A stretch of DNA of 64,000 nt, from NCBI GenBank assembly GCA_964019425.1, contig OZ025801.1, forward strand, positions 930,001-994,000, given 5' to 3'. Below are positions 13,101 through 22,562 of the stretch, piece after piece. Source of the DNA: Flectonema sp. DT1601. Its lineage: Eukaryota; Euglenozoa; Diplonemea; Diplonemida; Diplonemidae. Position 1 is the stretch's first letter, and each line of letters opens with the position of its first letter. Made by a program: the position numbers and the translations under genes. The notes beneath the pieces are model-generated. The model searched no databases, had not been told where the DNA came from, and saw only the letters and a program-made list of their open reading frames with translations.

Positions 13101-13833
13101 GATACAGTCGGTTGATGTGTAGCCAAACTCGATTTGGATTTTCCATTTCTTGTTTTCGTAGTTGATGCAAACGTTATTTCCCTCCCCTTTAGTTTACTTT
13201 GTTTTTGGCTCCAATTCGCGATTTACAAGTCTAGTATATGTGCGATTTACATTGGTATCATAAAATAAAATATTTTAATCAACTGTATAGTGATATCTAC
13301 TACTACTGGACTACTCGAGTTAAGAGATGGCTGAAAAACTTTAAGAACGAACTTTTAACTTTGATTTTTATGAATATATCTCATTCCTGTTAGTCGGTTG
13401 TAGTTACTCCCTGCTTTTGATGAATTCCTCTTACTTCGCTTTTTTGGTTGCTTTTATCCACCTTTGTTATTTATAACTGTGAAAAAAAAGATAGAAACCT
13501 GTTTGCGTTTCAATACTGAAACTGTTGGTCTCTTTTTACAAATCAACTTTTGTTCGATCGAACTTTAATTTAGTTTTATCCAGTTTCAAGTTGCTTTGTA
13601 TTTAATTATGGTATCAGGCTACCTCCTTCTCTCTCCTGACTGATTCAAGTTTTCAGGTAAAGGACCCTTCCTTCTCATTTTATTTTCTTTCTCAACATTT
13701 ATGTGTTTGTTATTTTATAAAAATAAAACACAGAGAGGAGAAATCATTTAGATTTGAGTATTGGATTGTTCTTTACTATTTCTTGCAATCTGGTTAAGTT
13801 GTTTACTAAATGTCAGCTGTGCATTGCTGAAGT
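9597..13833 (+). repeat. Tandem segmental duplication, unit B (contains beta-helix copy 4)
   Basis: Direct repeat of unit A (5351-9590), containing copy 4 and both flanks. Offsets to unit A are 4246 bp at the left edge, 4237 at the ATG and 4240 at the stop, so indels are few and small. The right border is where the flank of copy 5 diverges. Confidence 0.88.
10201..13051 (+). CDS. Secreted right-handed beta-helix protein, array copy 4
   Basis: Exon 1 is 10201-12540 (780 codons), the intron 12541-12997 (457 bp) and exon 2 12998-13051. The 797-residue product is almost identical to copy 3. The clearest protein difference is HNIADGN instead of HNVADGN near residue 175. The tail is FPADDDVISWARALLRM. 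A TTAG acceptor at 10180-10181 replaces the TCAG of copy 3, giving the same 19-nt leader. It lies inside duplicated unit B and is the youngest duplicate pair of the array. Function is as for the other copies. Confidence 0.9.
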
Positions 13834-13858
13834 TTTCTTATTAGTTATTTGTAATCAG
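13052..13858. other. Intergenic spacer, copy 4 to copy 5
   Basis: About 800 bp, mostly the right flank of unit B. A relic leader like that at 9547 lies at 13790-13815. About 30 bp later come the intact leader and acceptor (GTAATCAG, ending 13858) of copy 5. No ORF of note. Confidence 0.6.
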
Positions 13859-13877
13859 GTTAAGTTGTTTATTAAAT

Positions 13878-16464
13878 ATGAGAGCAACGCTGACACTGCT
13901 CAGCGCCGTGGTAGGCGCTGAAGCCGTCTGGTCTTTGGGACCTGAGTCGTTCAACTGCAAGATGAGAAACTTGGCGTGGGAGTACGGACAGAAGACTCTT
14001 CCGAAGTACGGAAAGTTCGAGAACTTGTACTACGCGTTGGGTCTGAACAAGGACTGCACGAACGTTACGGGACCTGTTCACTTCACTCCTGCGGATTTGG
14101 AACCAAAGACACCAGTTTTCCCAAGCGGCAGCGGATTCTCTGTTTACGTTGACTTCGTCAAGGGTAACGATGCCAACGATGGTTCAATCGACCATCCGCT
14201 TAAGAGCATCTCCGCTGGTGTGTCGAAGGCGTCGGGTAAGGCTGGAGCGTTCGTGTACCTGAGAGCTGGTACCCACTACCTCACTGAGACTGTTCAGATC
14301 ACAGCTGAGAACAGCGGGATGACGATTCAGAACTACAACGGTGAGAAGGTGATTGTTTCTGGAGGACAGAGACTGGACGTGAAGTGGACTCCACACAACG
14401 TTGCTGACGGGAACAACATGTACGTTACGGATGTCACGGGAGTAGACTACGCGTGGGGATTCCAAAAAGACGGAATTCGTGCGACCCGTGCGAGATTCCC
14501 GAACGGAAACGTTGAGTTGCCAGAGAGAACTGTCGAAGCTGGTGATCCAAACGGTGTCAAGATGATTCCTGGAGGCTCCGCTGCGTGGACCCCACCTGAC
14601 TTGTCAAAGCAGGGAACCCAAACCTACGTTACCAACACCAACCCTTCTCAGATGAGAAACTTCTCAAACTTCGGATTCCAAGAATACATGGTTGGTATTG
14701 GTGGACCTTGTGATATCTACGACCCTCCAGTAGCTTACTGGTGTTCGAAAGACCCTTCAGGTGGAGGTGCTTTTGCCTTCAGAGTTCCGAGAGGAGTGAT
14801 TCCTGATAAGTCTGTGATCGCTCCAAAGGGAGGAGGTCCAGACTCTGGTCTCCACATGCCATACGCTAACCCTGAAGGGGCGATCATCAACGTCTGGAGA
14901 CCTGCGAGATGGGCGAACTGGATGTTTGAACTTGGAAAGTACGACACCACGACTCGCAACATCACCTTCGGAAGGGGAGGATTCCAGGGAGCGAGAGGAA
15001 ACAACAAGGGAGGAGACTTCTTTATTGAGAATGTGATGGAAGAGTTCGACTACCCGAATGAGTTCTTCTTCGATCAGTCTGCCTCGAAGATGTACTTCTT
15101 CTACAACGGAACTGGTGCTCCTTCTGACAACTCTGAGTACGTGATTCCTACTGTGAAGACCGCCTTCAACCTCACCGCGAGCAGATGGAACCCAATTAGA
15201 GATGTTACTATTAGAGGTCTCACGATCACTGCCTTCAGATACACTTACATGGACCCTCACGGTGTTCCATCTGGTGGCGATGGCGCCCTTGATAGAATGG
15301 CTGCTGTGTTCTATGAGGGAACTGAGAACTGTCACTTTGACCAGAACCACATCACCCGTGTTGATGGTAACGGACTAATGATCTCTGGATACAACCGCAA
15401 TGCCACGATCATCAACAACGAGTTCTCTTGGATTGGAGGACACAGTATGGCCGGATGGGGATACACCAACGAGACTGGAGCTCACCCTCTCGAAGGATTT
15501 GACGCCACCGACGGTAACCATCCACAGTACACCACCATCATCAACAACTTGGCTCGTGAGGTCGGACACTATGAGAAGCAATCTGCTTTCTGGTTTCAAG
15601 GAAAGGTTGCTGCCAGTGTGATCAAGTTCAACGTGTTCTTCAACGGACCGAGAGCTGGTATCAACTTCAACGACGGTCTTGGTGGAGGTGATCTTCTGGA
15701 GGGTAACCTTGTCTTCTCAACTTGCAGAGAGTCAGGGGACCACGGACCGTTCAACAGTTGGGATCGTCAGCCGTTTCTAACGACCCAGAGAAACGGTCAG
15801 CCTTCTGTTCAAATGGCATGGAGAACATTGACCCGTAACTTCTTCATCGACAACTACAACCTGCAGGAGGGAATTGATAACGATGATGGCTCAGGTTTTT
15901 ACCATACTCACCACAACTTTCTTGTAAGTGGTAATCGTGGTATGAAGAATGACTTTGGTGGACACGACAACTACCACTACAACAACCTTTACGGATACAT
16001 TGCTAAGGGATTTATTATTTGTACCCAGATTGCTGGCCACGAAGATGCTTTCTACAACAACACTGTCATTATGACTGGTGATCAACTTGCTCATGGAGAG
16101 GGATGTTCTGGACCTGGAAAGACCATCGTTCACGACCTGACGATTTACACTCCAACTGGTAAGGCTACTGAATGTGGTCACAGCCCACCGCAATCACCGG
16201 GAACTACTGTTCACAAGGTATGTTTGATTATGTTTCTATTTTTATATAGCGGAGTACGTATAAAAACAAGAAAGTATTATCTAATATGCATTGAGAAATT
16301 ATTGCAAACTCACATTATTTCTCATGTAAGTTATGGTGGCAAACATTGTTATTGAGTTTCAAAGTACATCCAGCTTGGGTATCTGTAGATCATAAAAATA
16401 AAATAAACAGCTTCCTGAAGACGACGATGTCATTGCGTGGGCTAAGGAACTCCTCAGAATGTAG
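13878..16464 (+). CDS. Secreted right-handed beta-helix protein, array copy 5
   Basis: Exon 1 is 13878-16217 (780 codons), the intron 16218-16410 (193 bp) and exon 2 16411-16464 (TAG). The 797-residue product has the common signal peptide and beta-helix. It is the most distinctive copy: IPGGSAAW, NFSNFGFQ, YWCSKDPSGG, GVIPDK, SGGDGALDRM where the others have SGGDWALDRM, NGLMISG, GGHSMAGWG, NRGMKND, AKGFIICTQ and TGDQLAHGEGC. The loss of that Trp next to a conserved rung may matter for ligand contact. The tail is LPEDDDVIAWAKELLRM. Some blocks match copies 1 and 2 (TTTRNITF) and others copies 3 and 4 (HTHHNF), so it is a mosaic. Confidence 0.9.
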
Positions 16465-17351
16465 GTCATTGTGAGGGTTGTTTTCGTTTCAACGTATATG
16501 AGTATTTATTGCTCGTTCTTTCTCGGTTATTTTGTTTCTGCAGATGCAATACCCGTTCGTAAGCTACAGAATAAAGTGTGCGTACATAAATCAAGCTACC
16601 TAATCAATAGCCGTAAGACACCACCCGCGACCAACGGCCCTCGAGACTGCATGTTACTTCGTAGTGTTGCGGAATACACGCAATGCTTCGGTGAAATTCT
16701 TGTTCCTGGGTTTCGGATCGTGGGTAGCTCACCGCCTTGATGACTGCCATGCTTGTTTTCTTTTTTTTTCCCCCCTCTAAGTATTTGTGTTGGTTTGTTT
16801 TCTCTCTTTGGCAAATGATGAATAGCGTTGCCAATGAGATCGGGCGGTTTCGTGGAAGCTATAGCCCTCCGTGCGCTTGTTTCAGAATATATAAATAGTG
16901 TTTCTTGGGTGCAGCCAAGCAATCAGCTACCTGAACGCCTTGCTGTATGGCAAGCGTTTCACTGTAGTGATGTTAGGTTCTGAGAGCTTTAGTAAACTGT
17001 AGTGCACATCATTAGTGCCCTCGAATTTCGGTAAATTTACGTTGTTTCGGCTTTGTGCTCTCTCCCTCTTCACACAGAAGATCCCTTGTATCTTCTTCCT
17101 GGATTTGCTTGTTTTGTTTTATCAAAAAACATAACAAACAAATTTTGGTCTCTACCCTTTTCGTTTCCTAGCACTGAACAGAAGAAGGTGCTGAACATTT
17201 AGTTGAAACTCGTTTGCTTTTATACATCAATTCACCCCCCACACTCAAAATAGAATAGCCATGTCAAAGTCTCTAGTGTTACGTAATCTCATTACTTCAG
17301 GCTAGCTGTACTGACATTGCTGAAATCTTCTTATTAGTTATTTGTAATCAG
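16465..17351. other. Intergenic spacer, copy 5 to copy 6, with a GC-richer core
   Basis: About 890 bp. Its central part (about 16610-16960) is less AT-rich than other spacers and contains short hairpins, including GCCTTGC/GGCAAGC and TCACT/AGTGA near 16938-16970. Overlapping ORFs of about 90-108 codons occur on both strands but show no recognisable domain or start context. It could hold a small RNA gene or an old insertion. It ends at an acceptor (17350-17351) preceded by a 35-bp stretch shared with copy 5. Confidence 0.45.
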
Positions 17352-17370
17352 GTTAGGTTGTTTATTAAAT

Positions 17371-19824
17371 ATGAGAGCAACGCTGACACTGCTCAGCGCC
17401 GTGGTAGGCGCTGAAGCCGTCTGGTCTTTGGGACCTGAGTCGTTCAACTGCAAGATGAGAAACTTGGCGTGGGAGTACGGACAGAAGACTCTTCCGAAGT
17501 ACGGAAAGTTCGAGAACTTGTACTACGCGTTGGGTCTGAACAAGGACTGCACGAACGTTACGGGACCTGTTCACTTCACTCCTGCGGATTTGGAACCAAA
17601 GACACCAGTTTTCCCAAGCGGCAGCGGATTCTCTGTTTACGTTGACTTCGTCAAGGGTAACGATGCCAACGATGGTTCAATCGACCATCCGCTTAAGAGC
17701 ATCTCCGCTGGTGTGTCGAAGGCGTCGGGCAAGGCTGGAGCGTTCGTGTACCTGAGAGCTGGTACCCACTACCTCACTGAGACTGTTCAGATCACAGCTG
17801 AGAACAGCGGGATGACGATTCAGAACTACAACGGTGAGAAGGTGATTGTTTCTGGAGGACAGAGACTGGACGTGAAGTGGACTCCACACAACGTTGCTGA
17901 CGGGAACAACATGTACGTTACGGATGTCACGGGAGTAGACTACGCGTGGGGATTCCAAAAAGACGGAATTCGTGCGACCCGTGCGAGATTCCCGAACGGA
18001 AACGTTGAGTTGCCAGAGAGATCTGCGGAATCTGGTGATCCAAATGGAGTTCAAATGATTCCTGGAGCATTCGCTGTTTGGACCCCACCTGACTTGTCAA
18101 AGCAGGGAACCCAAACCTACGTTACTAACACCAACCCTGCTCAGATGAGAAACTTCACAACCTACGGATTCCAAGAATACATGGTTGGTATTGGTGGACC
18201 TTGTGATATCTACGACCCTCCGGTCTCGTACTGGTGTGCAGAAGCTGTGAAGGGAGGAGGTGCCTTTTCCCTCAGAATGCCAAGAGGAGTGACTCCTGAC
18301 AAGTCTGTGATCGCTCCAAAGGGAGGAGGTCCGGACTCTGGTCTCCACATGCCATACGCTAACCCTGAAGGGGCGATCATCAACATCTGGAGACCTGCGA
18401 GATGGGCGAACTGGATGTTTGAACTTGGAAAGTACGACTCCATGAACAATAACATCACCTTCGGAAGGGGAGGATTCCAGGGAGCGAGAGGAAACGACAA
18501 GGGAGGAGACTTCTTTATTGAGAATGTGATGGAAGAGTTCGACTACCCGAATGAGTTCTTCTTCGATCAGTCTGCCTCGAAGATGTACTTCTTCTACAAC
18601 GGAACTGGTGCTCCTTCTGACAACTCTGAGTACGTAATCCCTACTGTGAAGACCGCCTTCAACCTCACCGCGAGCAGATGGAACCCAATTAGAGATGTTA
18701 CTATTAGAGGTCTCACGATCACTGCCTTCAGATACACTTACATGGACCCTCACGGTGTTCCATCTGGTGGTGACTGGGCTCTTGATAGAATGGCTGCTGT
18801 GTTCTATGAGGGAACTGAGAACTGTCACTTTGACCAGAACCACATCACCCGTGTTGATGGTAACGGAGTAATGATCTCTGGATACAACCGCAATGCCACG
18901 ATCACCAACAACGAGTTCTCTTGGATTGGAGGAAACAGTATGGCCGGATGGGGATACACCAACGAGACTGGAGCTCACCCTCTCGAAGGATTTGACGCCA
19001 CCGACGGTAACCATCCACAGTACACCACCATCATCAACAACTTGGCTCGTGAGGTCGGACACTATGAGAAGCAGTCTTCTTTCTGGTTCCAGGGAAAGGT
19101 TGCTGCCAGTGTGATCAAGTTCAACGTGTTCTTCAACGGACCGAGAGCTGGTATCAACTTCAACGACGGTCTTGGTGGAGGTGATATCGTTGAAGGCAAT
19201 CTTATTTTTTCAAGTTGCAGAGAGTCAGGAGACCACGGACCGTTCAACAGTTGGGATCGTCAGCCGTATCTAACAACTCAGAGAAATGGTCAGCCTTCCC
19301 TTCAAATGGCATGGAGAACATTGACCCGCAACTTCTTCATCGACAACTACAACCTGCAGGAGGGAATTGACAACGATGATGGTTCTGCGTTCTACCACAC
19401 CCACGAGAACTTCCTTGTGAGTGGAGATCAGGGAATGAAGAGTGACTTTGGTGGTAATAACAACTACCATTATAGTAACCTCTACGGATACGTTGGTAAG
19501 GGATTCGGAATCTGTTCTCAGATTGCTGGTCACGAAGATGCTTTCTACAACAACACTTTGGTTATGACCGGAACTGATGTTGGAGACGGAGAGGGATGTT
19601 CTGGACCTGGAAAGACCATCGTTCACGACCTGAAGGTGTACACTCCAACTGGTAAGGCTACTGAATGTGGTCACAGCCCACCGCAATCACCAGGAACTAC
19701 TGTTCATAAGGTATGTTTACATTTTATATTATGGATCACTGAGAGGTGACCTGCTTATTAATATACACAGCTTCCAACTGATGAGGAGATCATCACATGG
19801 GCAAAAATTCTACTCAGAATGTAA
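17371..19824 (+). CDS. Secreted right-handed beta-helix protein, array copy 6 (last of the array)
   Basis: Exon 1 is 17371-19710 (780 codons), the intron only 60 bp (19711-19770, GTATGT donor, ACACAG acceptor), and exon 2 19771-19824. The product has 797 residues. Private blocks are RSAESGDPNGVQMIPGAFAV, SYWCAEAVKGGGAFSLRM, INIWRP, YDSMNNNI, GGDIVEGNLIFSSC and DQGMKSDFGGNNNYHYSN. Other parts match copies 1 and 2 (AEAVKGG) or copies 3 and 4 (MNNNITFGRGGFQGARGNDKGG in part). The tail LPTDEEIITWAKILLRM is the most divergent tail exon. The leader is the 19-nt type with one substitution. It lies 0.3 kb before a secreted PNGase F-like gene. Confidence 0.9.
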
Positions 19825-20113
19825 GTACAGAATGGAACTGATTTCCTTGAAAACCCCATTAGTTTGGTGTGTTTCTGGATAACATAAATGATTATGTAGG
19901 CTTTTGTAGTCTAACAGTTGTTTGAATTGTTTGTTGTCAACTTACACATATAAATATCTTTTTGTTTTAATTTATAACATAACGATCGCTGACTTCAGCG
20001 TGTGTACTCTTTTCTGGCCATTCACTGCTTTCGACTATCTGATTAATTGAATTTTCTATTGTTGTAATGAATAATCATGTTGTTATTATTATTTATTTAC
20101 AGAGTACTACAAT

Positions 20114-22201
20114 ATGAAGGCATTTCAGTTCCTTGCAGCAGGTTGCCTAATTGGGACAACCGTATCAGCACCATGTGGTGGTCTACCGTGTGCCGCTGAT
20201 ATGCCTGATGTAGATGAGTTCCACGCTGGTGGTATGCTTCCAGCTATGAAGATTCCATGTGATGGTAAAGACTTCATTATTGACCCTGCTACTAATAACT
20301 CTTTTAAAGGAGTTGTGGTGATGGCAGTTGATGAAAATGATTTATTTACAAAGTACATGACAAGTGACGCAGGTAGTTTTGACAAGTTTTTTGGAATATC
20401 ATCGAGGCCGTCCATTCCCATCATATTAGCTTCGTGGAACAACCAGTCGCTTGTTGGTCAAATTAGGTCAGCTTTGAATCAAAAAATCTCAACGTTGAAT
20501 GCCACAGACCGCATCTACTGGACTTCAAAGATTATGTATGCTACAGAAACTCTCGATAGCATGACTAGTTCTGATCCAAAATCGAGAGATCCAACCAAGG
20601 CGTCCACGAATGTCCCTGCTCGTATCTTAAATTCAAAATCATTTATTTCAGTCAGAAAACACTTGTCGATTGCGGTGAGTGGCGGCTGGCTCAACGTCTC
20701 TCGTTTAGATGGTTTTTTTCAATTCGTTAACACACAGGATTTACACAATCACTCACCTGTAAACCCAATCAATGCCAACATAACTAGAGGTGATCCTCAA
20801 GTAGCCTGTAACAGTAAGAAACCAATAAAAGAAGTACCTGGTATTATTCTACTGTTGAAAGATGAACTAAGTTGTTCTAATGAAGTAGCTGTTCAGAGCT
20901 ATGCTGCTCAACGTGGAGTGGTCGCTGTAGTGATTATGGCGAAGAAATCAACCCCAACGAAGTTATCTAACATTGGTGAGGATATTGCATCCAACGATGA
21001 ATCAGCTTTTAACGTTGTCGGAAGTATGATTGAATATAACCAACAAGTCGTAGATCTGCTTCCTGCAGACAAGAGCATTTCAGCTGTTTTGGAATACACT
21101 CTTGAGAGAGGTCAATTCTTCAGCGTAGATCATTCCTTCCGTCTTCGTCAGATTGGGTCTCCTATTAATCCAATACTGGCTGTTGTTAGTTGGCAAGCTG
21201 AGTATTTGAATTATTTATATTTAAAGAAAGAGAATGAGTTGAGAATGGAAGGAGAGAATGCTCTATCACACCACACTTCTATTTTTGAAGCAGTTCAGGG
21301 ATCGGTTCACACAACCGGTAGTGTCGGAGCGGTTTCAAATTTTGTGATTCCAGCCAGAGCTGGTGAGTTGTTCAACAGAGCAATGGTGTCTGTGAAGTTT
21401 GAGTGTCCAGGAAATGGAGATTTGGAGTGTCCTGTTTGGGATCGAATCGCAACTGTGAAGGCGGTTTGCGATACTCAACCAAACAAACCTTTTGAACTAA
21501 CTCGTTGGATTTCACCTTATCGTAGAAGTATCGGACAGTGGAATGTTGATGTCACTCAGTACCTTCCTTACTTTTCAAGTTCAAAATCAGTTTCCTGTAA
21601 GGCAACCTTAACAGGATTTTCATTTAACGGGTTCAGCGAACCATGGCTGAGCACCGTGTCGTTAACACTTTACAACGACAACTCTAATAATTACGGATCC
21701 CCAACTGATGTTCATCAACTCCCATTTAAGGGAGGAACATATGACTCAACTTACAACAAGAGAGCTCAGCCTACCAACATCACAATCTCAAACACTGCTA
21801 CTGAATTACAACTAACTGCTCTTATTACTGGTCATGGAAGTGATAACTATGGATGCTGTGAATTTCTTCCAACAAAACACGTTTTTGAAATATCAGGCGA
21901 GGAGTACAGTGTTGCGTTTCTAGATCCTCTTGACAAGTGGGGATGTACGAGAAAGGCTTCTCTTGGAGTTGAGCCAAACGGCTTCGGTGCCTGGTGGTTT
22001 GGTCGTAATGGATGGTGCAATGGAGATATTGTACGCCCTGTGTCATTTAACATTCCAGTTCAAGCTGGAAAGGATCACGTTGAGATAAAATACTACTCGT
22101 TAATTTACAACACTACAACAAAGGGTTGGAATAATCCTCCCTGCACCTCAGGCTGTGGTGATATTGACATGACGAGTTACGTGACCGAATATAAACAGTA
22201 G
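20114..22201 (+). CDS. Secreted PNGase F-type peptide-N-glycosidase-like protein
   Basis: A single exon encodes 695 residues, with a TTTACAG acceptor 11 nt before the ATG. A signal peptide (MKAFQFLAAGCLIGTTVSA) is followed by a Cys-rich start, a roughly 350-residue N-terminal region that may resemble a protease-associated/lumenal domain, and a C-terminal PNGase F-like double beta-sandwich. Supporting motifs are CPVWDRIATVKAVC, ELTRWISPYRR, GHGSDNYGCCEF, and GFGAWWFGRNGWCNGDIVRP close to the family's GR-GWCPG signature. PNGase F enzymes cleave the Asn-GlcNAc amide bond of N-glycoproteins. Here the protein is presumably secreted and strips N-glycans from external glycoproteins, matching the adjoining array of secreted beta-helix proteins. 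Activity is inferred. The catalytic Asp/Glu would need an alignment. Confidence 0.8.
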   Translation: MKAFQFLAAGCLIGTTVSAPCGGLPCAADMPDVDEFHAGGMLPAMKIPCDGKDFIIDPATNNSFKGVVVMAVDENDLFTKYMTSDAGSFDKFFGISSRPSIPIILASWNNQSLVGQIRSALNQKISTLNATDRIYWTSKIMYATETLDSMTSSDPKSRDPTKASTNVPARILNSKSFISVRKHLSIAVSGGWLNVSRLDGFFQFVNTQDLHNHSPVNPINANITRGDPQVACNSKKPIKEVPGIILLLKDELSCSNEVAVQSYAAQRGVVAVVIMAKKSTPTKLSNIGEDIASNDESAFNVVGSMIEYNQQVVDLLPADKSISAVLEYTLERGQFFSVDHSFRLRQIGSPINPILAVVSWQAEYLNYLYLKKENELRMEGENALSHHTSIFEAVQGSVHTTGSVGAVSNFVIPARAGELFNRAMVSVKFECPGNGDLECPVWDRIATVKAVCDTQPNKPFELTRWISPYRRSIGQWNVDVTQYLPYFSSSKSVSCKATLTGFSFNGFSEPWLSTVSLTLYNDNSNNYGSPTDVHQLPFKGGTYDSTYNKRAQPTNITISNTATELQLTALITGHGSDNYGCCEFLPTKHVFEISGEEYSVAFLDPLDKWGCTRKASLGVEPNGFGAWWFGRNGWCNGDIVRPVSFNIPVQAGKDHVEIKYYSLIYNTTTKGWNNPPCTSGCGDIDMTSYVTEYKQ

Positions 22202-22515
22202 GCTGACTGCCTGAACACCCCGTGTGAGTTTTTGTGCGTGTTTTTTTTTTTTTCAATTTCTTAATTTTATTCATACATAAAGAAGTCTGTTCCTTACTCC
22301 TTTTCTTTAATCAAAATAGGCTGCAGACTGTGTACTTTACTACTGCTGCCTGCAGCACTCATTTTCGACGATCGTTTTGGAAGAAGAATACGAGTTATGG
22401 TTTAATTAAATAGTTATTTTAGGGTTATGCTATTCACTCAACAGCATTAGTCATGGGGGGAAAGATTTAAAAAACGAAGTATTTAAAAAAAAATCTTTTT
22501 TTTTCTTTTCCCCAG
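22202..22515. other. Intergenic spacer
   Basis: About 310 bp of AT-rich DNA with T- and A-runs and no ORF. It ends in a textbook polypyrimidine tract and CCCCAG (22511-22515), the acceptor for the next gene with a 47-nt leader. Confidence 0.6.
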
Positions 22516-22562
22516 GTAATCCAGGAATTATATTTTCCTCCCTCCGCGTTGTATCCTTAAGG

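Noticed and set aside
16471-16922. ORFs of 89-108 codons on both strands in the copy 5-6 spacer
   Set aside because: They overlap each other on opposite strands, with no recognisable domain and no acceptor before the start.
442-19062. Long minus-strand ORFs (up to 331 codons) within each beta-helix gene
   Set aside because: They recur at the same offset in every copy as antisense shadows of a strongly biased coding strand. They are Val/Ser-rich and lack domains and splice or start context.
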